Positions 1 to 8,095 are shown, counted from the stretch's first letter. The stretch is DNA of 13,821 nt from UBA11650 sp963997925 (GCA_963997925.1 CAXEOX010000085.1:1-13821), one strand, 5' to 3'. The notes: a model not told the origin generated them from the letters alone. Program-made: numbers and translations.

Positions 1-1
1 T

Positions 2-77
<76 letters not shown>

Positions 78-112
78 ATTTCATGGCGGACCCGTGTCCA
101 CCGGGTAGTCGG

Positions 113-142
113 AACGTATCAAGAATCGGTCCGGCGTGTCAA
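113..142 (-). promoter_or_regulatory. Promoter of the tRNA-Lys gene
   Basis: On the minus strand a perfect TTGACA -35 box (positions 142 to 137) is followed after 18 bases by an extended -10 element, TGA-TACGTT (hexamer at 118 to 113). The hexamer itself is weak (three of six consensus bases), but the TGn extension and the perfect -35 compensate. Transcription would start near 106 and give a leader of about 30 bases before the mature tRNA, a normal arrangement for a stable RNA gene. Confidence 0.7.
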
Positions 143-206
143 CTGCCTACCTATGGATACCCGGCCAGAAGATCGGACCTCGAATCACACTTACTATTAT
201 ATATCC

Positions 207-938
207 CTAAATGCCCAATTTGAGCCGCTCTATCAGGTATTCCGGCAATTGGGCTTCCCTCATCTTGTCCTGGGTGCTTTCTATATCGTAAGCCACCCGG
301 TGCCTTTCAATGGTGGTGGCTTGGTCGTCATAGATCGCGTAGCTGGAGCGGGGGTCCCGGTCTCTTGGTTGACCGACGCAGCCAGGATTGATTATCCAAC
401 GCTCTTCGGTCAGGGACAGCACGGCGTCTTCGGTGAACTCCACGAACTGGGGAGTGCCTTTATTCTCCAAACAGATGAACGGTAAATGAGAATGCCCCAC
501 CAATAGGAATCGTGAGGTCAGCAACTTCAAACTGGCTTCCGCCGAGTCGGCGTCCAACAGATACTCTTCCAACGGATCCCTCAGACTGCCATGGACCATG
601 GTGAAGGGGTCGTTGTTGGCAACCAAAGGCAGGCCGGACAAGAACTCCACCTCGTCCTCAGGAAGCTGGCTGGTTGTCCAATGGGCTGCGGCCTTAGCAG
701 CGTAGTTGAAGGATTCCACACTCATCTTTCCCACGGCGGCGTGGTCGTGGTTGCCAGCCACGGCTAGGAATGAATGGCTTTGCACCAACTTCAAGCAGGC
801 AACCGGGTCGGGACCGTAGCCCACCAGATCGCCCAAGCACCATAGAACATCAAAGCCGCCGCGGTTGTTCGCGTCGTCGATGACTGCCCTAAATGCCTCC
901 AGGTTGGCATGAATGTCGGAAAGTATTAAAGCACGCAA
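207..938 (-). CDS. Calcineurin-like metallophosphoesterase (YfcE/Ap4A-hydrolase type)
   Basis: Predicted cytoplasmic phosphoesterase that uses two metal ions. Counted from the proposed start, the motifs of the family appear in order: LSDIHANLEA near the N terminus (metal-binding Asp and His), GDLVGYGPDP near residues 36-45, AGNHD near 60-65, then VHGSLRDP and VGHSHLPF (metal-binding histidines) and a C-terminal NPGCVGQPRD segment, which is typical of the YfcE/diadenosine-tetraphosphatase branch. The length of about 243 residues is normal. The true substrate (phosphodiester, nucleotide or protein phosphate) cannot be read from the sequence. An ATG at 953 gives five extra residues. I prefer the TTG at 938 because a GGGAG Shine-Dalgarno sequence stands 8 bases before it and family members begin right at this point. 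A possible -10 box, TATAGT, lies at 976 to 971 on the minus strand. The gene is alone, with the tRNA gene 130 bases downstream. Confidence 0.9.
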   Translation of the reverse strand: MRALILSDIHANLEAFRAVIDDANNRGGFDVLWCLGDLVGYGPDPVACLKLVQSHSFLAVAGNHDHAAVGKMSVESFNYAAKAAAHWTTSQLPEDEVEFLSGLPLVANNDPFTMVHGSLRDPLEEYLLDADSAEASLKLLTSRFLLVGHSHLPFICLENKGTPQFVEFTEDAVLSLTEERWIINPGCVGQPRDRDPRSSYAIYDDQATTIERHRVAYDIESTQDKMREAQLPEYLIERLKLGI

Positions 939-953
939 AGGCGCGGCTCCCAT

Positions 954-1460
954 CGGCTGATAACAGCTTCACTATACAGTGGTCCCTGCCATCCAACATG
1001 GTGAAGCCGGGGGGCAATTAGACCGGATTTACTATCAACACAAGGTCCGGCCAAACGGCGTGGAATCGACCATATATAGGTTTCCCGATGACCGGGAAGC
1101 CAAACACAATAGTTCCTTATGGATATTCTACTACCAGGCGAAGTTATTGTTTGGAACCTCCCGGAATGTTGAGGCGGGTTTCGCCGCCACGTTAGGCTGG
1201 CCGGGATCTTGCGGCTTCGAGGTTTTTATAGGAGATATTGGCGATAAAGACTATTACGATATCGGAAACCTGGCCGCCGAAATACGCTTTGAAGTGGGAA
1301 CCTCCGGGTGTATACTCCCGACGTTAGCCGTAGAGCTACCTGCCGTATCTGGCCACCGGTAAATGAAATTGATGAAAGCAGGTTCATAAACGTGGTTGAA
1401 GCAACCCAAGGAATTCCTGCTCCTACTCAAGAAGGAGGGGGCCGGACCAGCGACAAGACC
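954..1460. other. Gap of about 500 bases without a convincing gene
   Basis: No recognisable gene lies between the phosphoesterase and the first MFS transporter. A plus-strand frame from a GTG at 979 to a stop at 1362 stays open for 127 codons with unremarkable codon use. It has no ribosome binding site, no recognisable motif, and it overlaps the upward extension of the transporter frame (open back to a GTG at 1308), so I do not call it a gene. The gap also holds a perfect AAGGAGG sequence at 1432-1438, the only clear translation signal before the transporter. I see no terminator or good promoter. Confidence 0.4.
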
Positions 1461-2654
1461 ATGGCGACCACCCTCATCGGCGCCCACGGTCTTGAACACA
1501 TCTACGCCCACAGCTTCCCGGTCCTAGTAACCGCGATTTACAACTCCTTGGGATTGAACCCCCTCCAGTTCGGGGTTATGTTGGCCGTGCGCCAGCTTAG
1601 CGGCGGTCTTACCAGCGTGGGTAGCGGATTCTTTGTAGATATTTTCCGTTATCGAAGCGGGCAAGTCCTTGGCATAAGTATGGGCCTCATCGGCTTGGGA
1701 TATCTCTTGGTCGCCATAGCGCCGACATACGCCTTTATTATCGTTGCCCTAGTGGTCGCTTCCGCCGGGAGCGCCCTTTGGCATCCCCCAGCGTTGGGCT
1801 TGCTCGCTCGCCGCTTTCCCGCCCGTCGCGGATACTACATCTCGATGCACCGGTCCTTGGGAAACGCTGGCGATTTGGCTGGTCCTTTGATCGCTGGCGG
1901 TCTGTTAGGGCTGGTTAGTTGGCGCTGGATAATGGGCGGCGGGACTCCGGTGCTCATGCTCCTCGGCGTCATCGTGTTGATATTACTCTGGAATGTCGGC
2001 GGCCCGAAACCTGGACCCATTGCTCTGGCCGACAATCTCAAGTCGCAGTTGGCTAACCTGCGGGAGTCCTTTCGCGGAACCGGTATGTGGCCAATCTTCA
2101 CGGTTTCCGCCGTGCGGGGGATGGGAGATCGTTCGTATATAGCTTTTCTCCCTATCTATTTGCAAGAGCAACTTAGCATGGGACCAGGTTGGATCGGAAT
2201 CTACGTGGCGTTGGTCGCCGGACCCGGGATTCTGTCCGGTCCTCTATTCGGAATCTTGTCCGACCGGATAGGCCGCAAGTCTATTATCGCTTTTTGTATG
2301 CTGGCCGCCGTTGTGTTGTCCGTCACCACACTCTTGTCTGGCAGCAGCATAACCTTGAGCCTGTTGTCGGTAACACTATTCGGTGTGTTCCACTCTTCCG
2401 TGAACTCTTTGACTCAGGCAGCGGCGATTGACGTCGCAGAGGGCCGCGGGTTAGACGCTACTTTCATGGGCTTGATGTGGGGGAGCAACGCAGCGTTTAG
2501 CTCGGCAGCTTTCGTGATTGTTGGCTTGGTAATCAAGCTCACCAACGACAATTGGGGAATAGCATTCTACACTGCGGCGGCCCTGTTCTTCGCAGGATTT
2601 TTGGCAACGTTGTTGATGCCCAATAGCAAGTCAACCAACGCTCAACCGACTTAA
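1461..2654 (+). CDS. MFS transporter, fosmidomycin-resistance-protein (Fsr)-like
   Basis: Integral membrane carrier of the major facilitator superfamily, about 397 residues, with enough hydrophobic segments for twelve membrane helices. The N terminus (AHGLEHIYAHSFPVL) matches the short conserved first helix of the Fsr-like branch. Residues 107-122 (WHPPALGLLARRFPAR) and the following SLGNAGDLAGPLIAG also match that branch. A clear MFS motif A, GILSDRIGRK, occurs between helices 8 and 9 (about residues 264-273); its counterpart after helix 2 (VDIFRYRSG) is degenerate. Fsr-like proteins are usually drug or metabolite exporters, but the substrate here is unknown. The ATG at 1461 fits the family N terminus. 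A perfect AAGGAGG lies 22 bases upstream, too far for normal use, with no start codon at ideal distance; in-frame GTG codons at 1392 and 1308 are alternatives. The gene converges on the MocA-like gene, with no clear terminator between them. Confidence 0.88.
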   Translation: MATTLIGAHGLEHIYAHSFPVLVTAIYNSLGLNPLQFGVMLAVRQLSGGLTSVGSGFFVDIFRYRSGQVLGISMGLIGLGYLLVAIAPTYAFIIVALVVASAGSALWHPPALGLLARRFPARRGYYISMHRSLGNAGDLAGPLIAGGLLGLVSWRWIMGGGTPVLMLLGVIVLILLWNVGGPKPGPIALADNLKSQLANLRESFRGTGMWPIFTVSAVRGMGDRSYIAFLPIYLQEQLSMGPGWIGIYVALVAGPGILSGPLFGILSDRIGRKSIIAFCMLAAVVLSVTTLLSGSSITLSLLSVTLFGVFHSSVNSLTQAAAIDVAEGRGLDATFMGLMWGSNAAFSSAAFVIVGLVIKLTNDNWGIAFYTAAALFFAGFLATLLMPNSKSTNAQPT

Positions 2655-2711
2655 ATAGAAACGCAAACCGTTAGAAGCCTGGAACCCGGGGCCTATCGAG
2701 ACAAACTTTCG

Positions 2712-3311
2712 TCAGGCGCCGGCTTCCAGAACTCTCTGATATTCTTCGGGGGTGTTCAGGTCCCAGAGCACTTCCGGGCTGTCCATCTCCACGCGGCGTG
2801 TACCCTCTATGTGCCTCTGTACTACGGCCTTTATCCCGAACGATTCTTCGTCTATCCGACGCAGCTCGTCCAACAGCGTTGGTGACAGGATTATCGGATG
2901 TCCGCCTTTGCCATTGTGTGTCGGTATGGTGATGAGGCTGCCCTGGGATAGATGATCTTCCAGAAGGAACCGAATAACGCCGGCACTTCGGGGTTGGTCA
3001 ACGTTCAGAAGCAGAAGGGCTTGCGGTTGGTCAGTTCCCAAGGCGTTTAGGCCGGCTTTTATGGACGTCGTCTTGCCTTGCAGGTAGTCCGGGTTAAGCT
3101 GCCAGGAAACCCCGGCAGTATCTCCCAATTCGGACTTCAATTCATCAGAGCGATGGCCCAGCACCACCACCACTTGGTCCACGCCGCCCGCCCGCAATGA
3201 AGCGACTTGGTGCTTGATTAAAGAAACGCCCTGCCAAGGTAGCAGGGCTTTCAGTTGGCCCATCCGGCGGGACTCGCCGGCGGCCAGGAGTATCGCGACA
3301 ACATCTGCCAT
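2712..3311 (-). CDS. MocA-like molybdenum-cofactor nucleotidyltransferase
   Basis: A 199-residue protein of the MobA-like NTP-transferase family (NTP_transf_3), which joins a nucleotide to molybdopterin. The N terminus carries the nucleotide-binding signature LLAAGESRRMGQLKALLPW (residues 8-26). NVDQPR at 103-108 supplies the metal-binding Asp, followed by GGHPI at 136-140 and WDLNTPEEY near the end. The close partner XdhC points to the cytidylyl (MocA) branch that makes the dinucleotide cofactor of molybdenum hydroxylases, rather than the guanylyl MobA branch. The sequence alone does not prove this. The ATG at 3311 is preferred over a TTG at 3338, which would overlap the upstream gene and has no usable ribosome binding site. 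It lies 16 bases after the XdhC stop codon, so the two genes are surely co-transcribed. Confidence 0.9.
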   Translation of the reverse strand: MADVVAILLAAGESRRMGQLKALLPWQGVSLIKHQVASLRAGGVDQVVVVLGHRSDELKSELGDTAGVSWQLNPDYLQGKTTSIKAGLNALGTDQPQALLLLNVDQPRSAGVIRFLLEDHLSQGSLITIPTHNGKGGHPIILSPTLLDELRRIDEESFGIKAVVQRHIEGTRRVEMDSPEVLWDLNTPEEYQRVLEAGA

Positions 3312-3327
3312 ATGAGAATCTAGGCCG

Positions 3328-4455
3328 TTAAACTTCAACCTTGCGTTCTACGATGGACGCGGCCCGGTCGACGAACCAATCGTCCATCTGAAGGGGAGTC
3401 CCCTTGCCGCCCCGGCGGACCATGATTATCTCGGACATGATGCTGACCGCTATTTCTTCCGGGGTGAGGGCCCCGATGTCCAATCCGATGGGGGCATGGA
3501 CCTGCTTAAGCCTTTCCGTTGACACGCCCTGGCGGAGCAGGCGTTGGAAAATCATCATGTTCTTCCGGCGGCTGCCCATAAGCCCGATGTAGCGAGCCCG
3601 CGTAGTCAGAGCCGACTCCAAGGCCATGTCGTCGTAGCGGTGGCCCCTGGTCGCGGCAATCACGAAACTGTTCACATTGATGTCAAGATCGCCGGCCCAT
3701 GCGTCGTAGTTGGCCACAACGGTCTGTTCCGCATAGGGGAACCGGTCGGTGTTGGAAAACTCGGGCCGGTCATCGATTATAAAGACCCGATAACCCAGGT
3801 TATGGGCCAAGTCGGCCGTGGCTTTGCCCACATGCCCACCACCAATCATCACCAAGGTCGGCGGAGTGGTGAAGCCTTCGACAAACACTTCCATGCCTTC
3901 GTCGGTGATAAAGGACTCGACGTTTCCTACATCGGCGACTCGCTGAGCCGCTTCAATGGCCCTTGCGTCCAGAACCGCGCTTCCCAAGCTGCCCGAGGTA
4001 GACCCGTCGCTGCGAAGCAACAGCTTGGACCCTAGGCCCTGGCTACCTTCCGGAACATTGACCACCGTTGCCAGGCCGACCGGCTCTCCGCCCTCATAAG
4101 CCTGGAGCAGTTCGGAGCCGATGGGGACAAAGTCCTCCGGTTGCCACATCGGCTCCAGATAGAAGTACATCGTGCCGCCGCAAACCAGACCGTCGCGGGC
4201 GGCAATCTCTTCGTTCAAGAAATAGTCTTTAAATTCAGGGCCACTGTGTAGCCGGAGCATCTCTTTGGCGGCGAACCAGATGTCCCCCTCCACGCAGCCC
4301 CCGCCCAAAGTCCCAACACCGGTGCCGTCCTCGCGTACCAGAAGCATCGCCCCGGCTTTCTGAGGAGTGGAGCCTTTGGTGCGGACAACTGTCGCCAGCA
4401 CACCCGGAGTACCGTTTTCCAGGAGCTTGATTGCTTCCTGTATAACTTCCTTCAT
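3328..4455 (-). CDS. XdhC/CoxI family molybdenum-cofactor chaperone
   Basis: A 375-residue two-domain protein of the XdhC/CoxI family. Members bind molybdenum cofactor, help sulfurate it and deliver it to hydroxylases such as xanthine or carbon monoxide dehydrogenases. The N-terminal domain has GSTPQKAGAMLLV (residues 28-40) and GTLGGGCVEG (48-57), with the conserved Cys54. The C-terminal Rossmann-like domain begins at VMIGGGHVG (202-210) and ends with APIGLDIGALTPEEIAVSI (321-339) and MVRRG. Length and both domains are complete. The ATG at 4455 has AGGTGA seven bases before it; the GTG six bases upstream lies too close to that site. It is the first gene of an operon with the MocA-like transferase. 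No hydroxylase subunit is in the window, so the client enzyme is unknown. Confidence 0.93.
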   Translation of the reverse strand: MKEVIQEAIKLLENGTPGVLATVVRTKGSTPQKAGAMLLVREDGTGVGTLGGGCVEGDIWFAAKEMLRLHSGPEFKDYFLNEEIAARDGLVCGGTMYFYLEPMWQPEDFVPIGSELLQAYEGGEPVGLATVVNVPEGSQGLGSKLLLRSDGSTSGSLGSAVLDARAIEAAQRVADVGNVESFITDEGMEVFVEGFTTPPTLVMIGGGHVGKATADLAHNLGYRVFIIDDRPEFSNTDRFPYAEQTVVANYDAWAGDLDINVNSFVIAATRGHRYDDMALESALTTRARYIGLMGSRRKNMMIFQRLLRQGVSTERLKQVHAPIGLDIGALTPEEIAVSIMSEIIMVRRGGKGTPLQMDDWFVDRAASIVERKVEV

Positions 4456-4659
4456 ATACACGTCACCTGATCGACGGATTATTTCTCAAGCTTATCAAAA
4501 TCGCCTAATGGAGGCAATCGAGTCGAGGCGGCGAAGCGATGCCACATCAGCGAACCTAGTTGCGGAACGTCTTACTATTATATGCTCTCTACTCATGGAT
4601 GTCCTTAGTGGCAAATAACAAGTAAAGGCGTAAGACTATGCCTGCGGCCCATCTTCGGG

Positions 4660-4665
4660 TACAAT
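4660..4665 (+). promoter_or_regulatory. -10 box just before the C26 hydrolase start
   Basis: TACAAT (five of six consensus bases) lies 10 bases before the ATG at 4676. With a start of transcription 6-8 bases downstream, the mRNA would have almost no leader, and no Shine-Dalgarno sequence is visible. No good -35 box stands at 16-18 bases, so the promoter is tentative. It overlaps an earlier in-frame ATG at 4664, which argues for the later start. The rest of the 220-base gap from 4456 holds nothing else I can support. Confidence 0.4.
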
Positions 4666-4675
4666 GTTATTTAAT

Positions 4676-5395
4676 ATGGCGGTTATTGTAATCACCTCCG
4701 CCGGACTTCGTAATGCGCAGAAATACATCGAAGCCATCGAACCCTTGGGCGCGGAAGTCCGGTTAGCTACTCCGGAAGACAGCGGGGCGCTGTCGACAGA
4801 TCAGTTGATGGACGGCGTGGGTGGATTGCTGTTGTGCGGAGGCCCCGACGTAGACCCTTCATACTACGGTGAGACGCCCGACCCTGAAGCTGGGCTAAAA
4901 CTTTCCCTCCCTCTAGATGAATTGGAGTTTCGCTTGCTAGATCACGCCCTACAGCGGGACATGCCGGTTCTAGCCATCTGCCGGGGTATGCAGTTGCTGA
5001 ATGTGGCCTTTGGAGGCCGGTTGATTCAAGACCTGCCGAATCATAAATCGGAATGGAACGGTGTGGAATGGGAGCCTGAGTTCCACAGCATATGCATTCC
5101 TCCCGGTGCCAAAACAGCGGCCATCATAGGGTCTGCCGGGTTCTTTAAGGTCAACAGCCTTCATCATCAAGGACTGAAAGAAGCACAACGAGCGCATCGA
5201 TTGATGACCTCCGCATACTCAGTTGAGGACGGTTTGATCGAAGGCTTGGAAAGCCCGGAACACAGTTGGGTTATCGGACTTCAATGCCACCCAGAGCGGC
5301 AGGATGAAGTCCCGCGTTCCTTTAGCAACCTTTTCAAGGGGTTAGAAGAAAGAGCGGAACAGTTTCTAGAGGTCTCCCGCGTTGGATCGTTGTAG
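4676..5395 (+). CDS. Gamma-glutamyl-GABA hydrolase-like class I amidotransferase (peptidase C26)
   Basis: A 239-residue single-domain hydrolase of the PuuD/peptidase C26 family, which cleaves gamma-glutamyl amides such as gamma-glutamyl-GABA in polyamine breakdown. The catalytic parts are all present: LLLCGGPDVDPSYYGE (51-66), the nucleophile Cys102 in ICRGMQLLNVAFGG (101-114), VNSLHHQGL (159-167), and the His205/Glu207 pair in GLQCHPE (201-207). It is a stand-alone domain with no synthetase partner, so a hydrolase role is favoured over amide transfer. None of the other Puu genes is nearby, so the exact substrate is open. The ATG at 4676 fits the family start (MAVIVITSAG); an ATG at 4664 would add four residues. 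gyrA follows on the same strand after 116 bases. Confidence 0.88.
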   Translation: MAVIVITSAGLRNAQKYIEAIEPLGAEVRLATPEDSGALSTDQLMDGVGGLLLCGGPDVDPSYYGETPDPEAGLKLSLPLDELEFRLLDHALQRDMPVLAICRGMQLLNVAFGGRLIQDLPNHKSEWNGVEWEPEFHSICIPPGAKTAAIIGSAGFFKVNSLHHQGLKEAQRAHRLMTSAYSVEDGLIEGLESPEHSWVIGLQCHPERQDEVPRSFSNLFKGLEERAEQFLEVSRVGSL

Positions 5396-5396
5396 A

Positions 5397-5435
5397 AACC
5401 AATCGTTGCCAAAGGGAACCAATCGTAACCATCGT
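5397..5435 (+). repeat. Three AACCAATCGT-type direct repeats upstream of gyrA
   Basis: AACCAATCGT occurs exactly at 5397-5406 and 5417-5426, 20 bases apart. A third copy lacking one A (AACCATCGT) follows directly at 5427-5435. A TAGAAT -10-like hexamer starts four bases later at 5439, without a recognisable -35 box. The 20-base phase puts the first two copies on the same face of the helix, which would suit a regulator of gyrA. One more exact copy lies by chance or otherwise inside the XdhC coding sequence (3374-3383), so the motif is not exclusive to this site. Confidence 0.5.
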
Positions 5436-5511
5436 CCATAGAATCAGGACATATCCGGCGTCAACCGATGCCATGTTGGGAAGTGAAGGACGGGTAGAGG
5501 AGGAATAGACC

Positions 5512-8031
5512 ATGGTGACTAGCACACCCACACCATCAGACAACATACGGCCAGTACACATCGAAGAGGAGATGCGTACGTCGTACCTGAACTACGCGAT
5601 GAGCGTCATCGTCTCCCGGGCACTGCCCGACGTTCGGGACGGTTTAAAACCGGTGCAAAGGCGGATTCTCTACGCCATGCACGATATGGGCATCAGACCC
5701 GGCTCCCCCTACCGCAAATGCGCCCGTATCGCAGGAGAAGTGCTGGGGAAGTTCCACCCCCACGGTGAATCCTCAGTGTACGACTCCTTAGTACGCATGG
5801 CCCAGCCGTTCTCCCTGCGCCACCCATTAATCAACGGACAAGGTAACTTCGGCAGCGTGGACGGCGACCCTCCGGCAGCCATGCGGTACACCGAGTCCCG
5901 TCTGCACAATATCGCAGAGGAACTGCTGGCCGATATCGACTACGACACGGTCGAATTTTCGCTGAATTTCGACGATTCTATCCAAGAACCCCGGGTATTG
6001 CCGGCCCGCATGCCCAACATGTTGGTCAATGGAGCATCTGGAATCGCCGTCGGCATGGCCACCAATATTCCTCCCCACAACCTGGGGGAGGTTTGCGATG
6101 CTATCTGCTACCTCGTCGATCATCCGGACTGCGCTACCGAACGATTGATGGGCTTCGTCCTCGGGCCGGATTTCCCCACTGCCGCTAACATCCGGGGCAA
6201 GCAAGGAATCTTCGACACCTACACCACCGGACGTGGCCGCATCGTCATGGAAGCTACCACGGAGATCGAGGAGGCTCGGGGCGGACGAGAAAGAATCATC
6301 GTTACCGAGATACCTTACCAGGTGAACAAGTCCACCCTGGTTGAAAAGATTGCCATGCTGGCCCGGGAGCGAAAGGTTGAAGGAATCTCGGATGTCCGGG
6401 ATGAATCGGACCGGCACGGAATGCGGATCGTCATTGAGATGCGCCGCGACGCCCAACCTGAAATAGTACTGAACAATCTTTTCAAGCACACCACCCTGCG
6501 CACGTCTTTCAACAGCATCATGCTGGCGTTGGTTGACGGTCAGCCGCAGGTCCTTCCGCTAAAGCGGTGTTTAGACCTCTTCATCCAACACCGCCAAGAA
6601 GTTATTCGGCGGCGGTCCGAGTTCTTATTGAAGAGAGCCCAGGACCGGGACCATATCGTACAAGGCCTCCTGCTGGCCCTGGAACGAGTGGAAGAGGTTA
6701 TAGCCATCATCAGGGCATCCGCCGACGTGGAGACTGCCCGCAATAACTTGATGGAACAACTATCCCTCAGCCAGGTGCAAGCACAGGCGATCCTGGATAT
6801 GCAACTGAGGCGTTTGGCGGCTCTGGAGAGGGAACGTCTCGAGAAAGAACATGACGAACTGATGAAGACCATCGAAGAGTTAGAAGGTCTTTTGGCCAGC
6901 CCCGAGAAGATTCTGTCATTGATAAAAACCGAGACAAGAAAGCTGAAGAAAGACTTCAGCAATCCTCGCCGCACGGTCATCCACGAAGCGGAAGTCCAGG
7001 ACCAGACGGCGGAACAATTTGTTACCCATCAAGACGTGGTGGTTACCCTTAGCCAGCGTGGCTACATCAAACGGATACCGGCCGAAACCTACCGCACGCA
7101 GCACCGGGGCGGCAAGGGTGTCCGGGGTATGACCACCCGTGACGACGATACCCTGCTGGACTTGGTAGTTGTGGATACCCATGACACCTTGTTCTTCTTC
7201 AGCAACCGGGGACGGGTATACCCCAAACGGGCTTTTGAGATTTCCGGTGACCTGTCCCGCACGACACGGGGAGTTCCCTTAACAGCCCTTCTTCCGGCCT
7301 TGGCCCGAGGGGAACAGATCCAGGCCATGCTGGCGATCGAAAACCCCAAGGAAGATTACCTGCTGGTCTTGGCCACCAAGATGGGAGAGGTTAAGGCCCT
7401 AAAAACCGGCCAGCTGGCTAACATCCGGCCCAGCGGTTTGATTGTGATGGACTTGGAACAGGGTGACGAATTGGTCGCCGTAGGTCAGGTCGGAGCGGCC
7501 AAGGACCTCATCATGGTGTCGGAGAAAGGTCAAGCCATCAAATTCCCGGTTGAAAAACTTACCCCACGGTCCAGAGCCGCGGGTGGGGTTCGCGGGATGC
7601 GGCTCCTTGACGGCGATAAAATCATCGCCATGGCTCCCATCTTGCCCAACACTCACCTTCTGATTGTGAGCGAACGGGGGTACGGCAAGTCGACACCACT
7701 GTCCAGCTACCCGCGCCATTCCCGAGGCGGTCAAGGCGTACGAACATTCCGGGTGAACGAAAAGACGGGAGTAGTCGCTGCGGCCAGGGTTGTTCCGGAT
7801 ACCTCAGGCCAAGAAATCTTCATCATCTCGGCGAAAGCCCAAGTGGTGCGGATCACTCTGGAAGACGTAAGGGTTACCGGCCGGAATACTTCAGGTGTGA
7901 TTGTCTGGAGGGACCGGGAACCCGACGACTACGTAGCGTCTATCGCCTGCTTCCAAGAAGGCCTTTACAAGAACTCTGCCGCTTCCGCCAACGGAGATAA
8001 CGGGAGCAACGGAACGGTACCGGCGGAATAA
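5512..8031 (+). CDS. gyrA: DNA gyrase subunit A
   Basis: Complete 839-residue gyrase A subunit, which cuts and rejoins DNA and with GyrB introduces negative supercoils. The breakage-reunion domain starts at IEEEMRTSYLNYAMSVIVSRALPD and carries the active-site Tyr126 in AAMRYTESR. The quinolone-determining region reads HPHGESSVYD (82-91), with Ser87 and Asp91 at the positions of E. coli Ser83 and Asp87, a sensitive-type sequence. A charged helical segment near 440-485 leads to the C-terminal DNA-wrapping propeller. Its first blade has the GyrA box as QHRGGKG (530-536), and the later blades show SRTTRGVPL, SRAAGGVRGM and SRGGQGVRTF. The GyrA box separates it from ParC. It ends in a short polar tail. 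The ATG has an AGAGGAGG site eight bases upstream. No gyrB is nearby; a terminator follows. Confidence 0.98.
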   Translation: MVTSTPTPSDNIRPVHIEEEMRTSYLNYAMSVIVSRALPDVRDGLKPVQRRILYAMHDMGIRPGSPYRKCARIAGEVLGKFHPHGESSVYDSLVRMAQPFSLRHPLINGQGNFGSVDGDPPAAMRYTESRLHNIAEELLADIDYDTVEFSLNFDDSIQEPRVLPARMPNMLVNGASGIAVGMATNIPPHNLGEVCDAICYLVDHPDCATERLMGFVLGPDFPTAANIRGKQGIFDTYTTGRGRIVMEATTEIEEARGGRERIIVTEIPYQVNKSTLVEKIAMLARERKVEGISDVRDESDRHGMRIVIEMRRDAQPEIVLNNLFKHTTLRTSFNSIMLALVDGQPQVLPLKRCLDLFIQHRQEVIRRRSEFLLKRAQDRDHIVQGLLLALERVEEVIAIIRASADVETARNNLMEQLSLSQVQAQAILDMQLRRLAALERERLEKEHDELMKTIEELEGLLASPEKILSLIKTETRKLKKDFSNPRRTVIHEAEVQDQTAEQFVTHQDVVVTLSQRGYIKRIPAETYRTQHRGGKGVRGMTTRDDDTLLDLVVVDTHDTLFFFSNRGRVYPKRAFEISGDLSRTTRGVPLTALLPALARGEQIQAMLAIENPKEDYLLVLATKMGEVKALKTGQLANIRPSGLIVMDLEQGDELVAVGQVGAAKDLIMVSEKGQAIKFPVEKLTPRSRAAGGVRGMRLLDGDKIIAMAPILPNTHLLIVSERGYGKSTPLSSYPRHSRGGQGVRTFRVNEKTGVVAAARVVPDTSGQEIFIISAKAQVVRITLEDVRVTGRNTSGVIVWRDREPDDYVASIACFQEGLYKNSAASANGDNGSNGTVPAE

Positions 8032-8056
8032 AGCAGCTGAGTTAAGTTGGATCTAT

Positions 8057-8095
8057 ATAACGGCGGGCCTGTCTTTAAGATGGGCCCGCCGTTAT
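8057..8095 (+). terminator. Hairpin terminator after gyrA
   Basis: A perfect 13-base-pair stem, ATAACGGCGGGCC pairing with GGCCCGCCGTTAT, encloses a 13-base loop and begins 26 bases after the gyrA stop codon. The stem is very GC-rich in its upper part. The tail is only a short T-containing run, so it is not a textbook intrinsic terminator, but nothing else explains so long a perfect stem at this place. Confidence 0.8.

Noticed and set aside
190..202. CTTACTATTATAT occurs here and again at 4571-4583.
   Set aside because: A 13-base AT-rich match is expected about once by chance in a window of this size, and the two sites share no context.
979..1362. 127-codon open frame on the plus strand.
   Set aside because: No ribosome binding site, no motif, and it overlaps the extended transporter frame. 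It is kept as a finding, not as a gene.
3544..4035. 163-codon open frame on the plus strand opposite XdhC.
   Set aside because: It is the antisense shadow of a well-supported XdhC gene; its sequence has no recognisable features. The same applies to the frames opposite gyrA (for example 5827-6489 and 6540-6980).
4367..4618. 83-codon open frame reaching into the gap before the C26 hydrolase.
   Set aside because: More than a third overlaps the XdhC coding start on the other strand, and it has no ribosome binding site or motif.
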